From the NCBI GenBank assembly GCA_965249815.1, contig CBDFMV010000003.1, positions 930,001-994,000 of the forward strand: DNA of 64,000 bases, written 5' to 3'. Every line of letters begins with the position of its first letter. Positions within the stretch are counted from its first letter, which is position 1. The stretch is from JAJAZB01 sp965249815 (GTDB lineage: Bacteria; Bacteroidota; Bacteroidia; Cytophagales; Spirosomataceae). This document shows, piece by piece, positions 9,001-16,262 of this stretch. The notes under the pieces are model-generated. The model did not search any database. It was not told the origin of the DNA and saw only the letters and a list, made by a program, of their open reading frames with translations. The translations under genes were made by a program, and so were the position numbers.

Positions 9001-9149
9001 AAATTTCGGCCCTGAAGCGCTTCAAGGACGACGTCGGCGAAGTTCGTTCGGGCTACGAATGCGGCCTGAGCGTGAAAAACTTCAACGACATCGAACTCGG
9101 CGACATCATTGAAGGCTACGAAATGAAGGAAGTGAAGCGGACGTTGTAA
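6015..9149 (+). CDS. infB: Translation initiation factor IF-2
   Basis: 1044 aa from the ATG at 6015, where the conserved MAEDLTMRLSLAAKKIN N-terminus begins; the frame is open further upstream but without similarity. Residues ~60-470 are a low-complexity Pro/Ala/Gln/Gly region holding two copies of the short motif GLKVLGKI. The G domain has GHVDHGKT (G1), DTPGH (G3) and, unusually, SKVD where NKxD (G4) is expected. Beta-barrel and C-terminal IF2 domains follow up to EVKRTL. IF-2 brings initiator tRNA to the ribosome. It is last in the rimP-nusA-infB operon and is followed by a strong terminator. Confidence 0.97.
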   Translation: MAEDLTMRLSLAAKKINRATSAIVERLSAKGIKVENNPNTKLTHDQLQVLAKEFNAPDLLAQEVRRPAPEPVAAPRPADNPVLYFRETRPDAAQPAALQPTAVRPIPVAEPQPVVAPAPAVPAAPVAATPAPEAKPEPKAEPQPTADDARLPGLKVLGKIDLDAPRQESRPAEPTRPSVAPAPKPEPQPTVVQPVATQPPAPQSTPAPEATPQPVEAKAPVAPPTTVPAPSQPPRQEPPRPQQPRQPEAQRPAQSPANPVSTPPAQPPAAPPMPEKAPEPELIEAKADRLQGLKVLGKIELPVNNGRGGGGGNNGRNPVASSDNRDKKKRKRINKPEGASDRPGQQRPGGGGGGPQGGSAPGQGQGGNRPPQQGQGNRPGGGPGNRPNQGTGTGTNAGAPRPGRREEPSEKEIQDQIKATMARLAGGGNRPNFGADRRRDRRRTRAGEREAQELQAQEESKNLKVTEFISANDLASLMNVSVNEVISICMNLGMFVSINQRLDAEAITIIADEFGYAVQFVSAEEETEAALVEVDDAPEDLLPRAPIVTIMGHVDHGKTSLLDYIRRTKVAAGEAGGITQHIGAYDVETDSGKRITFLDTPGHEAFTAMRARGAQVTDVVIIVIAADDSVMPQTREAINHAQNANVPIVFAFSKVDKAGADTEKIRQELAQMNLLVEEWGGKYQTQEISSKSGLGVADLLEKVLLEAELLELKANPSKRATGAVIEASLDKGRGYVTTILVQTGTLRVGDVMLAGAHFGRVKAMFDHRGQKMKEAGPSTPAQVLGLNGAPQAGDKLNGVEGEREAREIANKREQILREQSLRTRKHITLEEIGRRKAIGTFRELNVIVKGDVDGSVEALSDSLLKLSTEEVQVRIVHKGVGQVSESDVLLASASDAIVVAFQVRPSVNARRIAEQEQIEIRTYSIIYDAINEVKDAMEGLLAPTMEENVTATIEVREVFKISKIGTVAGCYVTDGTIKRNNKVRVLRDFVVIHDGEISALKRFKDDVGEVRSGYECGLSVKNFNDIELGDIIEGYEMKEVKRTL

Positions 9150-9178
9150 ACCCCGCCTTTCGTTCGATTGAATTTTGT

Positions 9179-9211
9179 AAAACCCTCCGCGAAGAACCGT
9201 GGAGGGTTTTT
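9179..9211 (+). terminator. Intrinsic terminator of rimP-nusA-infB
   Basis: 10-bp stem (9179-9188 with 9201-9210), 12-nt loop, then TTTTT. It is 30 nt after the infB stop. Confidence 0.9.
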
Positions 9212-9284
9212 CGTTAGCTTTGGAAACGGTGTAAACGAAAACCTTCCTAATGACGCGCTGAGGAAGATTTCTTGGAAAATTTTC

Positions 9285-11348
9285 ATGCAATTTCTCTTCC
9301 CATCCTTCCTCTTCGCCCTGGCGGCCACGGCGGTGCCGGTGATGATTCACCTCTTCAACTTCCGCCGCACGCGCCGGGTGCTGTTCACCAACGTGGCGTT
9401 TTTGAAACAGGTTAACACCACCACGAGCAGCTTCCGGAAACTCAAGCACTGGCTCGTGCTGGCGGCGCGCATCCTCGCCATCGCCTGCCTCGTGCTGGCG
9501 TTTGCCCAACCGGTGATTCCGGCTAAAAATGGCGCGGGCTTCACCGGGCGCGGCGTGACGAGCCTCTACCTCGACAATTCGCTGAGCCTGCAAAGCGAAC
9601 TCGACAACAAACGCGCCCTCGACGTGGCCGTGGGCAAGGCCGAAGACCTGCTCACGGTGCTCCCCAACGCCACCAACCTCCAACTGCTCACCAACGACTT
9701 CGGTAGTGACGAACACGCCCTCGCCACCACCGGCCAGGTACGCGACCGCCTCGCCGCCATTGAGTTTGCCAATACGCCGCGCCGCCTCGAAAGCGTGTAC
9801 CGCCGCCAGCAGGCCCTCGCAGCATCGCATTCGGCCGCAGGCAACCAGGATTTTTGGATTTCCGACTTTCAGAAAAGCACGGCGGGCGACTTGAGCCGCC
9901 TGCCGGTGGATTCCACGACGCGGCTGTTTCTGGTGCCCGTGCAGGCCCCCAACCGGCAAAACGTGCTGGTCGATTCGGTCTGGCTGGCTACGCCCTTCGT
10001 GCGCGACATGCAGCCCAATTACCTCAGCGTGACGCTCCGCAACACCGGCGACGAAGCCGTGGAAAACCTGTCGGTGAAGTTGCTGGTGGACGAAAAACAG
10101 GTGGCCGCGCAGCCCGTCACGGTGCCCGCGCGCGGGGCCGTCACGGCGCGGTTTCCGTTTACCGTGCGCGGGCGCGGCTACCAGCGGGGCCGCGTCAGTT
10201 TCGACGATTCGCCCATCACGTTCGACAACGATTACTTTTTTGTGCTCAACGCCGCGCCCACCATTCCGGTGCTGCATTTGTTTGGGCAAAAAGCACCCGG
10301 CAATTACGTAGAGGCCGTTTTTGCCAACGACAGTCTGTTCACCCTGCGCAGCCTGCCTGCCACCAATGCCGATCCCGGCCTGCTCCGGGCCGTCAACCTC
10401 GTGGTGCTCGAAGGCGTCAGCCGGGTGGAGGGGGCGTTGCGCAGCAGCCTCGATGCCTTCGTGCGGGGCGGCGGCAGTGTGCTGGTGATTCCGCCCGCCC
10501 AACCCGACGCGGCGGCGTACAATTCGCTGCTGGGTGGCTACGGCATTCGACTGGCCACGACGCCGGTTCCCGCGCCCAACCCGGTGCAACCGCTGGCGGA
10601 GGTGGCACGGCAAAGCCCGTTTTACGCTGACTTGTTCGAAAACAGCACCCAGAGCGACCCGCTCGCCATGCCCAGCGCCGCGCCCGTGCTGACCTGGCAG
10701 GTGCCGGGCGAAAAACTACTTTCCTTCCGCGACGGGCGGCCTTTTTTGACCCAGTCGCGGGCGGGGCGGGGCACGGTGTACCTGCTGGCCAGTCCGCTTG
10801 ACGCGCCATTTGGGGATTTTTCGCGAAATGCCCTGTTCGTGCCGGTTTTGTATAAAATGGCCGCCCTCAGCGTCCGGCAGGAGCCGCTGGCGTATTCGTT
10901 TCGCGAAAATGCGCTGAGTCTCGACGTGCCCGGCGCGACGCCCAACGCCGTGTTCCGGCTGCGGCGGGGCAAGCTCGACCTGATTCCGGTGCAGCGGCTG
11001 GTGGGCAACCGCCTCACGCTCGAATTGCCCAAAACCGACCAACTGAACACGGGCCAGACGCTCGAATCGGGCTACTACGAACTGCTGCTCAACGACCGGA
11101 GCCAGCGCCTGCTGGCCTTCAACCACGACGATGCCGAGTCGCAACTCGACGTGTATTCGCCCGACGAACTGCGCCGGATTTTTGCCAACCGGAAAAACGT
11201 GCAGGTGTTCGACAACCTCACCGACGGCGATTTCGTGAAAACCTTCCGGGCGCAAAACCTCGGCCTTAGCCTCTGGAAGTACTTCCTCCTGGCCGCGCTC
11301 GGCTTTTTGCTGGTCGAAGTGGCGCTGATCCGGTGGATGCGGCGGTAA
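9285..11348 (+). CDS. BatA-domain membrane protein (N-terminal double-transmembrane)
   Basis: 687 aa from the ATG at 9285 (MQFLFPSFLFALAA). The frame is open before this, but only across the infB terminator. Two N-terminal membrane segments flank the FNFRRTRRVLFTNVAFLKQV linker typical of the aerotolerance-regulator (BatA) N-terminal domain. A large periplasmic part with a VWA-like region (SLYLDNSLSLQSEL) follows, and a final membrane segment lies near residue 670 (WKYFLLAALGFLLVEVALI). Such proteins occur in most Bacteroidota genomes, often linked to MoxR ATPases; the MoxR gene here is 43 kb away. The precise function is unknown. Confidence 0.8.
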   Translation: MQFLFPSFLFALAATAVPVMIHLFNFRRTRRVLFTNVAFLKQVNTTTSSFRKLKHWLVLAARILAIACLVLAFAQPVIPAKNGAGFTGRGVTSLYLDNSLSLQSELDNKRALDVAVGKAEDLLTVLPNATNLQLLTNDFGSDEHALATTGQVRDRLAAIEFANTPRRLESVYRRQQALAASHSAAGNQDFWISDFQKSTAGDLSRLPVDSTTRLFLVPVQAPNRQNVLVDSVWLATPFVRDMQPNYLSVTLRNTGDEAVENLSVKLLVDEKQVAAQPVTVPARGAVTARFPFTVRGRGYQRGRVSFDDSPITFDNDYFFVLNAAPTIPVLHLFGQKAPGNYVEAVFANDSLFTLRSLPATNADPGLLRAVNLVVLEGVSRVEGALRSSLDAFVRGGGSVLVIPPAQPDAAAYNSLLGGYGIRLATTPVPAPNPVQPLAEVARQSPFYADLFENSTQSDPLAMPSAAPVLTWQVPGEKLLSFRDGRPFLTQSRAGRGTVYLLASPLDAPFGDFSRNALFVPVLYKMAALSVRQEPLAYSFRENALSLDVPGATPNAVFRLRRGKLDLIPVQRLVGNRLTLELPKTDQLNTGQTLESGYYELLLNDRSQRLLAFNHDDAESQLDVYSPDELRRIFANRKNVQVFDNLTDGDFVKTFRAQNLGLSLWKYFLLAALGFLLVEVALIRWMRR

Positions 11349-11367
11349 TTTTTGTGAGAGGTAAGCT

Positions 11368-11414
11368 GTGAGAGGTAAGATGTAGAATGCTGTTAAAAAC
11401 ATCTCACCTCTCAC
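11368..11414. repeat. Heptamer-built hairpin
   Basis: Arms 11368-11383 and 11399-11414 pair over 16 bp with one mismatch, loop 15 nt. The left side is a run of heptamers GTGAGAG, GTAAGCT, GTGAGAG, GTAAGAT. It fills the convergent gap between the BatA-like and FtsZ-like genes. Confidence 0.8.
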
Positions 11415-11417
11415 TTC

Positions 11418-12347
11418 TCACTGAACAAACCGCACCAGCACCGAACACTCCAGTTCTTCGCGCCAGGTTTCGTCCATCGTAAAAAGCAGTTGGGAATCAT
11501 GGCCCTGGTTGAGGCTACCGAGGCCTTTCACGAGCGTTCTCTGCTCTTTGAGCGAGGGCAGGAAATTCCGGCTAAAACTCATCCGCACGAACACCTCGGG
11601 GCGGGCCGTCGAGAGCAGTTGGTCTTCCGTCCAGACGAGCGAATCGATGGCCCGGCGCACGGCCCGCTGCGCACGGTTTTCGCCCTTTGCCCGCCCAAAG
11701 CCAAAAAACAAGCGCCCCGCCCCGCGCACAAAGCGCAGCACATCGTGGGTATCGTTGTTTTTGAGTGGGTTGAGCAGGGTCTGCACTGACTCGCTCACGC
11801 GCTCGTCGGCCAGGGCGAAGGCTTCGTCGAGGCCCCGGTCGGAGGGCGAAACCCGCTCGATGTCTTCCAGATCGTGGATGAGCAGCGCGTCGCAGGATTT
11901 TTGCAGCAGCGCCAGTCCGCGCTGGGCCTGGGCGTGTTTGAGCCGCCCCTCCCACGAAAAAGGCATTGTCACGACGGCCACCGTCGGGATGCCGAGTTCA
12001 CGGGCCAGCCGCGCCACCACCGGCGACGCGCCCGTGCCGGTGCCGCCGCCCAACCCCGCTACGAGCACCAGCAGTTCGGTGGTGCCTTCGAGGGTTTGGC
12101 GAAGCTGGCGGGCTGAGGCCACGGCGGCTTCGTGGCCCACTTCGGTGCGGAGGCCCGCGCCGATTCCGTGGTGACCCAGCAATAATTTGTGGGGAGTTTT
12201 GCTCCAGTCGAGCGCCTGGGCGTCGGTGTTGCAGGCCAGTACGTCAATTCCCGGCAGGTTACTCTCCACCAACTGACTGGCCAGGGTGGAACCCGCCCCG
12301 CCCACGCCAAGCAACTTGACGGGGGCCGTAAACGGCTGATAATTCAT
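11418..12347 (-). CDS. FtsZ-like tubulin-fold GTPase (divergent paralogue)
   Basis: 309 aa, much shorter than a typical FtsZ. The nucleotide-binding features are present: GVGGAGS near the N-terminus, the tubulin signature GLGGGTGTGASP at about residue 97, and PFSWEGR corresponding to FtsZ's PFSFEGR. A T7-loop-like segment NNDTHD keeps the spacing of the two catalytic aspartates of FtsZ (NLDFAD). The flexible linker and C-terminal peptide that bind FtsA are missing; the protein ends right after a short beta domain. True ftsZ normally lies in the dcw cluster, which is not here, so this is probably a second, specialised copy. A short palindrome lies directly upstream. Confidence 0.8.
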   Translation of the reverse strand: MNYQPFTAPVKLLGVGGAGSTLASQLVESNLPGIDVLACNTDAQALDWSKTPHKLLLGHHGIGAGLRTEVGHEAAVASARQLRQTLEGTTELLVLVAGLGGGTGTGASPVVARLARELGIPTVAVVTMPFSWEGRLKHAQAQRGLALLQKSCDALLIHDLEDIERVSPSDRGLDEAFALADERVSESVQTLLNPLKNNDTHDVLRFVRGAGRLFFGFGRAKGENRAQRAVRRAIDSLVWTEDQLLSTARPEVFVRMSFSRNFLPSLKEQRTLVKGLGSLNQGHDSQLLFTMDETWREELECSVLVRFVQ

Positions 12348-12354
12348 TGTAGTC

Positions 12355-12377
12355 TCGGTAGGTTAAGAATCTACCGA
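12355..12377. promoter_or_regulatory. Short palindrome upstream of the FtsZ-like gene
   Basis: TCGGTAG (12355-12361) and CTACCGA (12371-12377) with a 9-nt centre lie 8 nt before the FtsZ-like start. It could be an operator or a 5'-UTR hairpin. No regulator is identifiable. Confidence 0.35.
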
Positions 12378-12438
12378 AGAAACGCAGAACTCCCGGATAA
12401 ATAACAAGCGTTTGGCCGCTTTCCCGAAAAAAAATTTG

Positions 12439-13713
12439 TTAAATCTTATTTAACGCCTCCATATTAATTTCCGGCACCGAGCGGTACCCTGATAAGCCCA
12501 TCGTCAGTTCGAAGTCGGCCATCAGGTGGCGCAGCACGGCCCGCACGCCGCGCTCGCCGCTCAGCGCCAGGCCGTACACGTAGGGCCGCCCAAGGCAAAC
12601 TGCCTTTGCCCCGAGCGCCAGGGCTTTAAACACGTCGGCCCCGGTGCGGATGCCGCTGTCGAGCAGCACTGGAATCTGCCCGTCCACGACGGCCACGATG
12701 CCGGGCAGGGCGTCGAGGGTGGCCGTGGAGCCGTCCATCTGCCGCCCGCCGTGGTTGGACACGATGAGGCCATCCAGGCCCGCATCCACGGCGCGGCGGG
12801 CGTCGTCGGGGTGCAGAATGCCTTTCAGCAAAATGGGCAACCGGGTGTGCTGACGCAGAAATTGGAGGTCATCCCAGGTGAGGGAAGGATTGGAAAAAAT
12901 GCCCGTAAACTGCCGCACCGCCCGCAGCGCCCGGCCCGACCGCAACGCCGCCCAGGTGGAGCCGGGGTAGCGTTGGGCCATGCTGAGCAGGCCCAGCACG
13001 GCGTCGAGGGTGACCTTGCGCTTTACGGCAGCGGGCGGCGGCGTTTCGTCAAGGAGTTTCTGAAAAACCGGGTCAGAGGTGTACTGAGCGATGCCCATGC
13101 CGTGCAGGAAGGGTAAAAAGGCCTGGTCGAGGTCGCGGGTGCGCCAGCCGAGCAGGTTGGTATCGAGCGTAACGACGATGGCCCGGCTGCCGCAGGCTTC
13201 GGCGCGCTGCACGAACGAGGCCACGAGGTCGCGCGATTTGCTCCAGTACAACTGGAACAGGTGAGGCGTTTCGCCCATCGCGGCGGCGGCCCGTTCCATC
13301 GGCACGGAGGCTTGGTTCGAGAAAATGTACGGCACGCCGAGTGCTCCCGCCGCCCGCGCTACCGCTTCGTCGGCCTGCCGGTGGGCGAGTTCGAGCACCC
13401 CGACGGGGGCCAGCAGAAAGGGCGAGGGCAGTTTCATTCCCATAAATTCGACCGACGTGTCGCGCACGGCCACGTCGCGGAGCATCCGGGGCACGATTTG
13501 CCAGCGGTCGAAGGCGGCGCGGTTGGCGGCCATCGTGCGCTCGGCTCCCGCGCCCCCGGCCACGTAAGCGAAGGCTCGTTCTGACATCACCCGGCGGGCT
13601 TTGTCTTCCAGCGCCAGCGCGCCGGCTGGCACCAGCGGGCGCTGGCCGACCAAGCCATCGAGGTAAATTTCAGCCTGTAAATCAGGGGCTTGGGTGTGGT
13701 GTTTGGCTTCCAT
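12439..13713 (-). CDS. FMN-dependent alpha-hydroxy-acid oxidase (lactate oxidase/monooxygenase-like)
   Basis: 424 aa from the ATG at 13713; a TTG two codons earlier is less likely. TIM-barrel FMN protein of the LldD/lactate 2-monooxygenase type. Landmarks are APVGVLELAHRQADE, the FQLYWSKSRD strand, VVTLDT, LKGIL with the catalytic lysine, VSNHGGRQMDGS with the active-site histidine and the following arginine, and LLDSGIRTGADV for flavin phosphate binding. It probably oxidises lactate or another 2-hydroxy acid. An intrinsic-type hairpin with its T-run sits only 4 nt before the start codon, which either ends folA transcription or attenuates this gene. Confidence 0.88.
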   Translation of the reverse strand: MEAKHHTQAPDLQAEIYLDGLVGQRPLVPAGALALEDKARRVMSERAFAYVAGGAGAERTMAANRAAFDRWQIVPRMLRDVAVRDTSVEFMGMKLPSPFLLAPVGVLELAHRQADEAVARAAGALGVPYIFSNQASVPMERAAAAMGETPHLFQLYWSKSRDLVASFVQRAEACGSRAIVVTLDTNLLGWRTRDLDQAFLPFLHGMGIAQYTSDPVFQKLLDETPPPAAVKRKVTLDAVLGLLSMAQRYPGSTWAALRSGRALRAVRQFTGIFSNPSLTWDDLQFLRQHTRLPILLKGILHPDDARRAVDAGLDGLIVSNHGGRQMDGSTATLDALPGIVAVVDGQIPVLLDSGIRTGADVFKALALGAKAVCLGRPYVYGLALSGERGVRAVLRHLMADFELTMGLSGYRSVPEINMEALNKI

Positions 13714-13717
13714 GGGC

Positions 13718-13750
13718 AAAAAAAAACGTAGCAGGCCGGGCCACTACGTT
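13718..13750 (-). terminator. Intrinsic terminator between folA and the oxidase gene
   Basis: On the minus strand a 7-bp stem (AACGTAG 13725-13731 with CTACGTT 13744-13750), 12-nt loop, and nine following T residues. The T-run ends 4 nt before the oxidase ATG, leaving no room for a separate promoter after it. Confidence 0.75.
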
Positions 13751-13878
13751 AACAGAAGAACAGGTACTCCGAATAGGTTTTGCCGAGGTTATGCGGATAG
13801 GACGGGAAAGGTAGGTATAGATGCCTATCGGTGCAAAATTTTTCAGGAAAATTTCTATCGGGCAAGTAGAGTACCCGT

Positions 13879-14394
13879 TTACAATCCACTGCGCTCCAAT
13901 TCCACGAACTCAAACGCGTGCGCGTGGCGCTCGTCGGCGGGGTGTGGCGTGCGGGTGATTTCATCCCAATCGGTCAGGTTGATCGTCGGGAAAAGGGCGT
14001 CGCCGTCGGGGGCTGTTTTCACTTCGGTTAAATACAGTTTGTCGGCCAGCGGCAGGACCTGGGCGTAAAGTTCGGCCCCACCGATGACGAAAAGTGCGGC
14101 GTGCGCAGTGCGCAGTGCGGGGTGGTTAAACGCTTCGTCCAGCGAATGCACGACTTCGCATCCATCGGCCCGGTAGTCGGGCTGGCGCGTCACGATCACG
14201 TTCGTGCGGTTGGGTAGCGGTTTACCACGGTTCGCCGCCCGGATGGATTCGTAGGTTTTGCGGCCCATCATCACGACGTGGCCGGTGGTGAGGCGCTTGA
14301 AATGCTGCAAGTCGGCGGGCAGGTGCCAGAGCAACTGGTTGTCCTTGCCGATGACGCCGTTTTCGGCTACGGCGGCGATGAGGGCGATTTTCAT
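13879..14394 (-). CDS. folA: Dihydrofolate reductase
   Basis: 171 aa, typical for chromosomal DHFR, which reduces dihydrofolate to tetrahydrofolate with NADPH. Landmarks: IAAVAENGVIGKDNQLLWHLPADLQHFK, holding the substrate-binding Trp and acidic residue region, then GRKTYESI (NADPH binding), VIGGAELY and the C-terminal LYLTEV strand. It follows fmt on the same strand after a heptamer hairpin. Pairing with fmt is sensible because formyl-tetrahydrofolate is Fmt's substrate. Confidence 0.97.
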   Translation of the reverse strand: MKIALIAAVAENGVIGKDNQLLWHLPADLQHFKRLTTGHVVMMGRKTYESIRAANRGKPLPNRTNVIVTRQPDYRADGCEVVHSLDEAFNHPALRTAHAALFVIGGAELYAQVLPLADKLYLTEVKTAPDGDALFPTINLTDWDEITRTPHPADERHAHAFEFVELERSGL

Positions 14395-14395
14395 G

Positions 14396-14466
14396 AGTTG
14401 GCAGTCAGCAGTTGGCAGTTGGCGGATAAAACAGGGCTTCTTCTTGCCAACTGCTCACTGCCAACT
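14396..14466. repeat. Heptamer-built hairpin (22-bp stem, one mismatch)
   Basis: Arms 14396-14417 and 14445-14466, loop 27 nt. The arms are tandem heptamers AGTTGGC, AGTCAGC, AGTTGGC. It lies in the folA-fmt gap and abuts the folA start codon. Confidence 0.85.
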
Positions 14467-14472
14467 ACGAAC

Positions 14473-15405
14473 TTATAATTTATTTCCCCGCAAAAATTCA
14501 GCGATATCCATCCGCTTTTTCCCTTCCAACTGCAACTCGTCCACGGCCAGCCAGCCGTCGGCGCAGCGAAAATGGAGGTACGTTCGGTTGTCGGTTTGGT
14601 AGCGGCCTGGTGGTTCCCCTTCGTCTGGAAGCGGAGGCGCGACAAGCCGCACGTTGAAAATCTTCAGCGTTTTCCCGCCCAGCGTATTCACGCCGAACGT
14701 CGTCCAGGCGGCTGGGTAAGGCGACAGGCCACGCACGAAATTGCGGACGGTTTCGGCGGGCTGATTCCAGTTGATTTCGCCGGTTTCCCGGAAAAGCTTC
14801 GGGGCTTTTTTCAATTCGCCGGGTTCGGACTGGGGCAGGTTGGGGTAATCGCCCGCTTCGATGGCCCGGACGGTTTTCAGCACCAGCGCCGCGCCGCGCA
14901 CCATGAGCCGGTCGTGGAGGGTTCCGGCGGTGTCGTCGGGCTGGATGGGTTCGGTTTCCTGAAAAAGCAACGGACCCGTGTCGATTTCCTGCTGAATGAA
15001 AAACGTGGTAACGCCCGTCTCGGTCTCGCCGTTGATGACGGCCCAGTTGATCGGCGCGGCCCCCCGGTACTGGGGCAGCAGCGACGCGTGCAGGTTGAAG
15101 GAGCCTTTCGACGGCATGGCCCAGACCACCTCGGGCAGCATCCGAAACGCCACAACGACCTGTAAATCGGCCCGATAGCTGCGCAATTCCTGTAAAAATT
15201 CGGCGTTCTTTAATTTCTCCGGTTGCAGCACGGGCAGGCTCTGTGAGACGGCGTACTGCTTCACCGCCGACTGCTGGAGGTGGTTCCCCCGCCCGGCGGG
15301 CTTGTCGGGGGCCGTGACGACGGCCACGACCTGGCAGCCCGCCTCGACAAGCGTCCGCAGGCTTTCGACGGCAAACTCGGGCGTACCCATGAAAATAATG
15401 CGCAT
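14473..15405 (-). CDS. fmt: Methionyl-tRNA formyltransferase
   Basis: 310 aa from ATG 15405 (MRIIFMGTPEFA, the canonical start; the longer open frame crosses a hairpin). It formylates initiator Met-tRNA with 10-formyltetrahydrofolate. The N-terminal formyltransferase domain has NLHASLLPQYRGAAPINWAVINGE, with the catalytic Asn-His pair, and a later GVTTFFIQQEIDTGPLL segment. The C-terminal OB-like domain begins near residue 210. On the same strand as folA. Confidence 0.96.
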   Translation of the reverse strand: MRIIFMGTPEFAVESLRTLVEAGCQVVAVVTAPDKPAGRGNHLQQSAVKQYAVSQSLPVLQPEKLKNAEFLQELRSYRADLQVVVAFRMLPEVVWAMPSKGSFNLHASLLPQYRGAAPINWAVINGETETGVTTFFIQQEIDTGPLLFQETEPIQPDDTAGTLHDRLMVRGAALVLKTVRAIEAGDYPNLPQSEPGELKKAPKLFRETGEINWNQPAETVRNFVRGLSPYPAAWTTFGVNTLGGKTLKIFNVRLVAPPLPDEGEPPGRYQTDNRTYLHFRCADGWLAVDELQLEGKKRMDIAEFLRGNKL

Positions 15406-15414
15406 GGTCAATTC

Positions 15415-15477
15415 AGTTGGCAGGGAGCAGTGGGCAACGGGCAGCAAACTGCTGGGCCTTTTGTTATTGCCAACTGC
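15415..15477. repeat. Partly decayed heptamer hairpin
   Basis: A 9-bp perfect core (CAGTTGGCA 15415-15423 with TGCCAACTG 15469-15477) is surrounded by heptamers AGTTGGC, AGGGAGC, AGTGGGC, AACGGGC. It lies in the divergent gap between fmt and the greA leader. The word AGTTGGC is shared with 14396-14466. Confidence 0.6.
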
Positions 15478-15501
15478 CCCGTGTTTCCTGCCCACTTGAA
15501 G

Positions 15502-15532
15502 TTTGCACGATGCAGCAAAATTGCTAATTTTG
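15502..15532 (+). promoter_or_regulatory. Promoter of the greA leader
   Basis: TTTG at 15502-15505 and TAATTTTG at 15525-15532 with a 19-nt spacer: a full match to the Bacteroidota consensus. The predicted start is near 15539, giving a leader of about 170 nt before greA. Confidence 0.75.
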
Positions 15533-15549
15533 ATGGCTCGAATCTACTG

Positions 15550-15609
15550 ATGAAGCATAATCTTAAACGCATCGCCCGTCCGGTTGGACTTTTTGTGAAC
15601 TCTACGTAG
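15550..15609 (+). CDS. Possible 19-aa leader peptide upstream of greA
   Basis: An ATG about 11 nt after the predicted transcription start opens a 20-codon frame: MKHNLKRIARPVG, then LFVNST and TAG. It ends 28 nt before a strong terminator hairpin, the geometry of an attenuation leader. There is no visible Shine-Dalgarno sequence and the peptide is not recognised. It may instead be chance inside a small RNA. Confidence 0.35.
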   Translation: MKHNLKRIARPVGLFVNST

Positions 15610-15637
15610 TTTCTGCCGAATCTTATCATTCACGCAG

Positions 15638-15667
15638 AGAACGGTTTGAGTCACCGTTCTTTTTTTT
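15638..15667 (+). terminator. Intrinsic terminator in the greA leader
   Basis: 8-bp perfect stem (AGAACGGT 15638-15645 with ACCGTTCT 15653-15660), 7-nt loop, then seven T. It is 45 nt before the greA ATG and downstream of a consensus promoter, so it would release a short RNA of about 125 nt or act as an attenuator. Confidence 0.85.
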
Positions 15668-15712
15668 GTCTCTAATCCCGACGCCAACGTCAATTTTTGA
15701 GGAGTTTTTACC

Positions 15713-16186
15713 ATGGGAAAAGTAGCCTACTACACCGAAGAAGGCCTGATTAAGCTGAAAGCGGAACTGAATGAATTGAAAGTAAAAGGCCGGGCCGACA
15801 TCGCCCGCCAGATTGCCGAAGCCCGCGACAAGGGCGATTTGAGCGAAAACGCCGAATACGACGCTGCCAAAGACGCCCAAGGTTTGCTGGAGTTGAAAAT
15901 CTCGAAACTCGAAGAAGTCATCGCCAACGCCCGGCTCGTGGACGAATCGACGATCGACGTCTCGAAGGTGTCGGTGCTGTCGCGGGTGCGCATCAAAAAC
16001 AAGCGCAACGGGGCCACGCTCGAATACACGCTGGTGTCGGAAGAAGAAGCCGATTTGAAGCAGAACAAGATCTCGGTGCAGTCGCCGATTGGCAAGGGAC
16101 TTCTGGGCAAAAAGGCGGGCGAAACCGCCGAAATCACCATTCCCGCCGGGAAGATTGAATTTGAAGTGCTGGAAATATCCCGGTAG
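15713..16186 (+). CDS. greA: Transcription elongation factor GreA
   Basis: 157 aa, the standard GreA length. The N-terminal antiparallel coiled coil carries the conserved tip DKGDLSENAEYDAAKDAQ, whose acidic residues enter the polymerase secondary channel to stimulate transcript cleavage. The C-terminal FKBP-like domain ends with SPIGKGLLGKKAGETAEI. A purine-rich GAGGAG precedes the ATG. The long leader with its own promoter, small ORF and terminator suggests conditional read-through into greA. Confidence 0.97.
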   Translation: MGKVAYYTEEGLIKLKAELNELKVKGRADIARQIAEARDKGDLSENAEYDAAKDAQGLLELKISKLEEVIANARLVDESTIDVSKVSVLSRVRIKNKRNGATLEYTLVSEEEADLKQNKISVQSPIGKGLLGKKAGETAEITIPAGKIEFEVLEISR

Positions 16187-16189
16187 TAG

Positions 16190-16255
16190 TCAGGAGTCGG
16201 AAGTCAGAAGTCAGTAGAAAGGCATTCTGAATTTCGACTCCTGAATTCTGACTTC
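16190..16255. repeat. Heptamer-built hairpin with alternative registers
   Basis: Heptamers AGTCAGG, AGTCGGA, AGTCAGA, AGTCAGT can pair with the right side in two registers: 16190-16199 with 16235-16244, or 16200-16208 with 16247-16255. It lies between greA and the HIT gene, which are co-directional. Confidence 0.7.
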
Positions 16256-16262
16256 TCCGAAA

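Noticed and set aside
6795..10613. 1272-codon open frame on the minus strand
   Set aside because: It is antisense to infB and the BatA-like gene, both certain by homology. Long shadow frames are expected at this GC content, and its His/Gly/Arg-rich translation has no domain.
12355..12377. Known operator for the FtsZ-like gene
   Set aside because: The palindrome is real, but no matching regulator or second copy was found in the window, so no specific operator is named.
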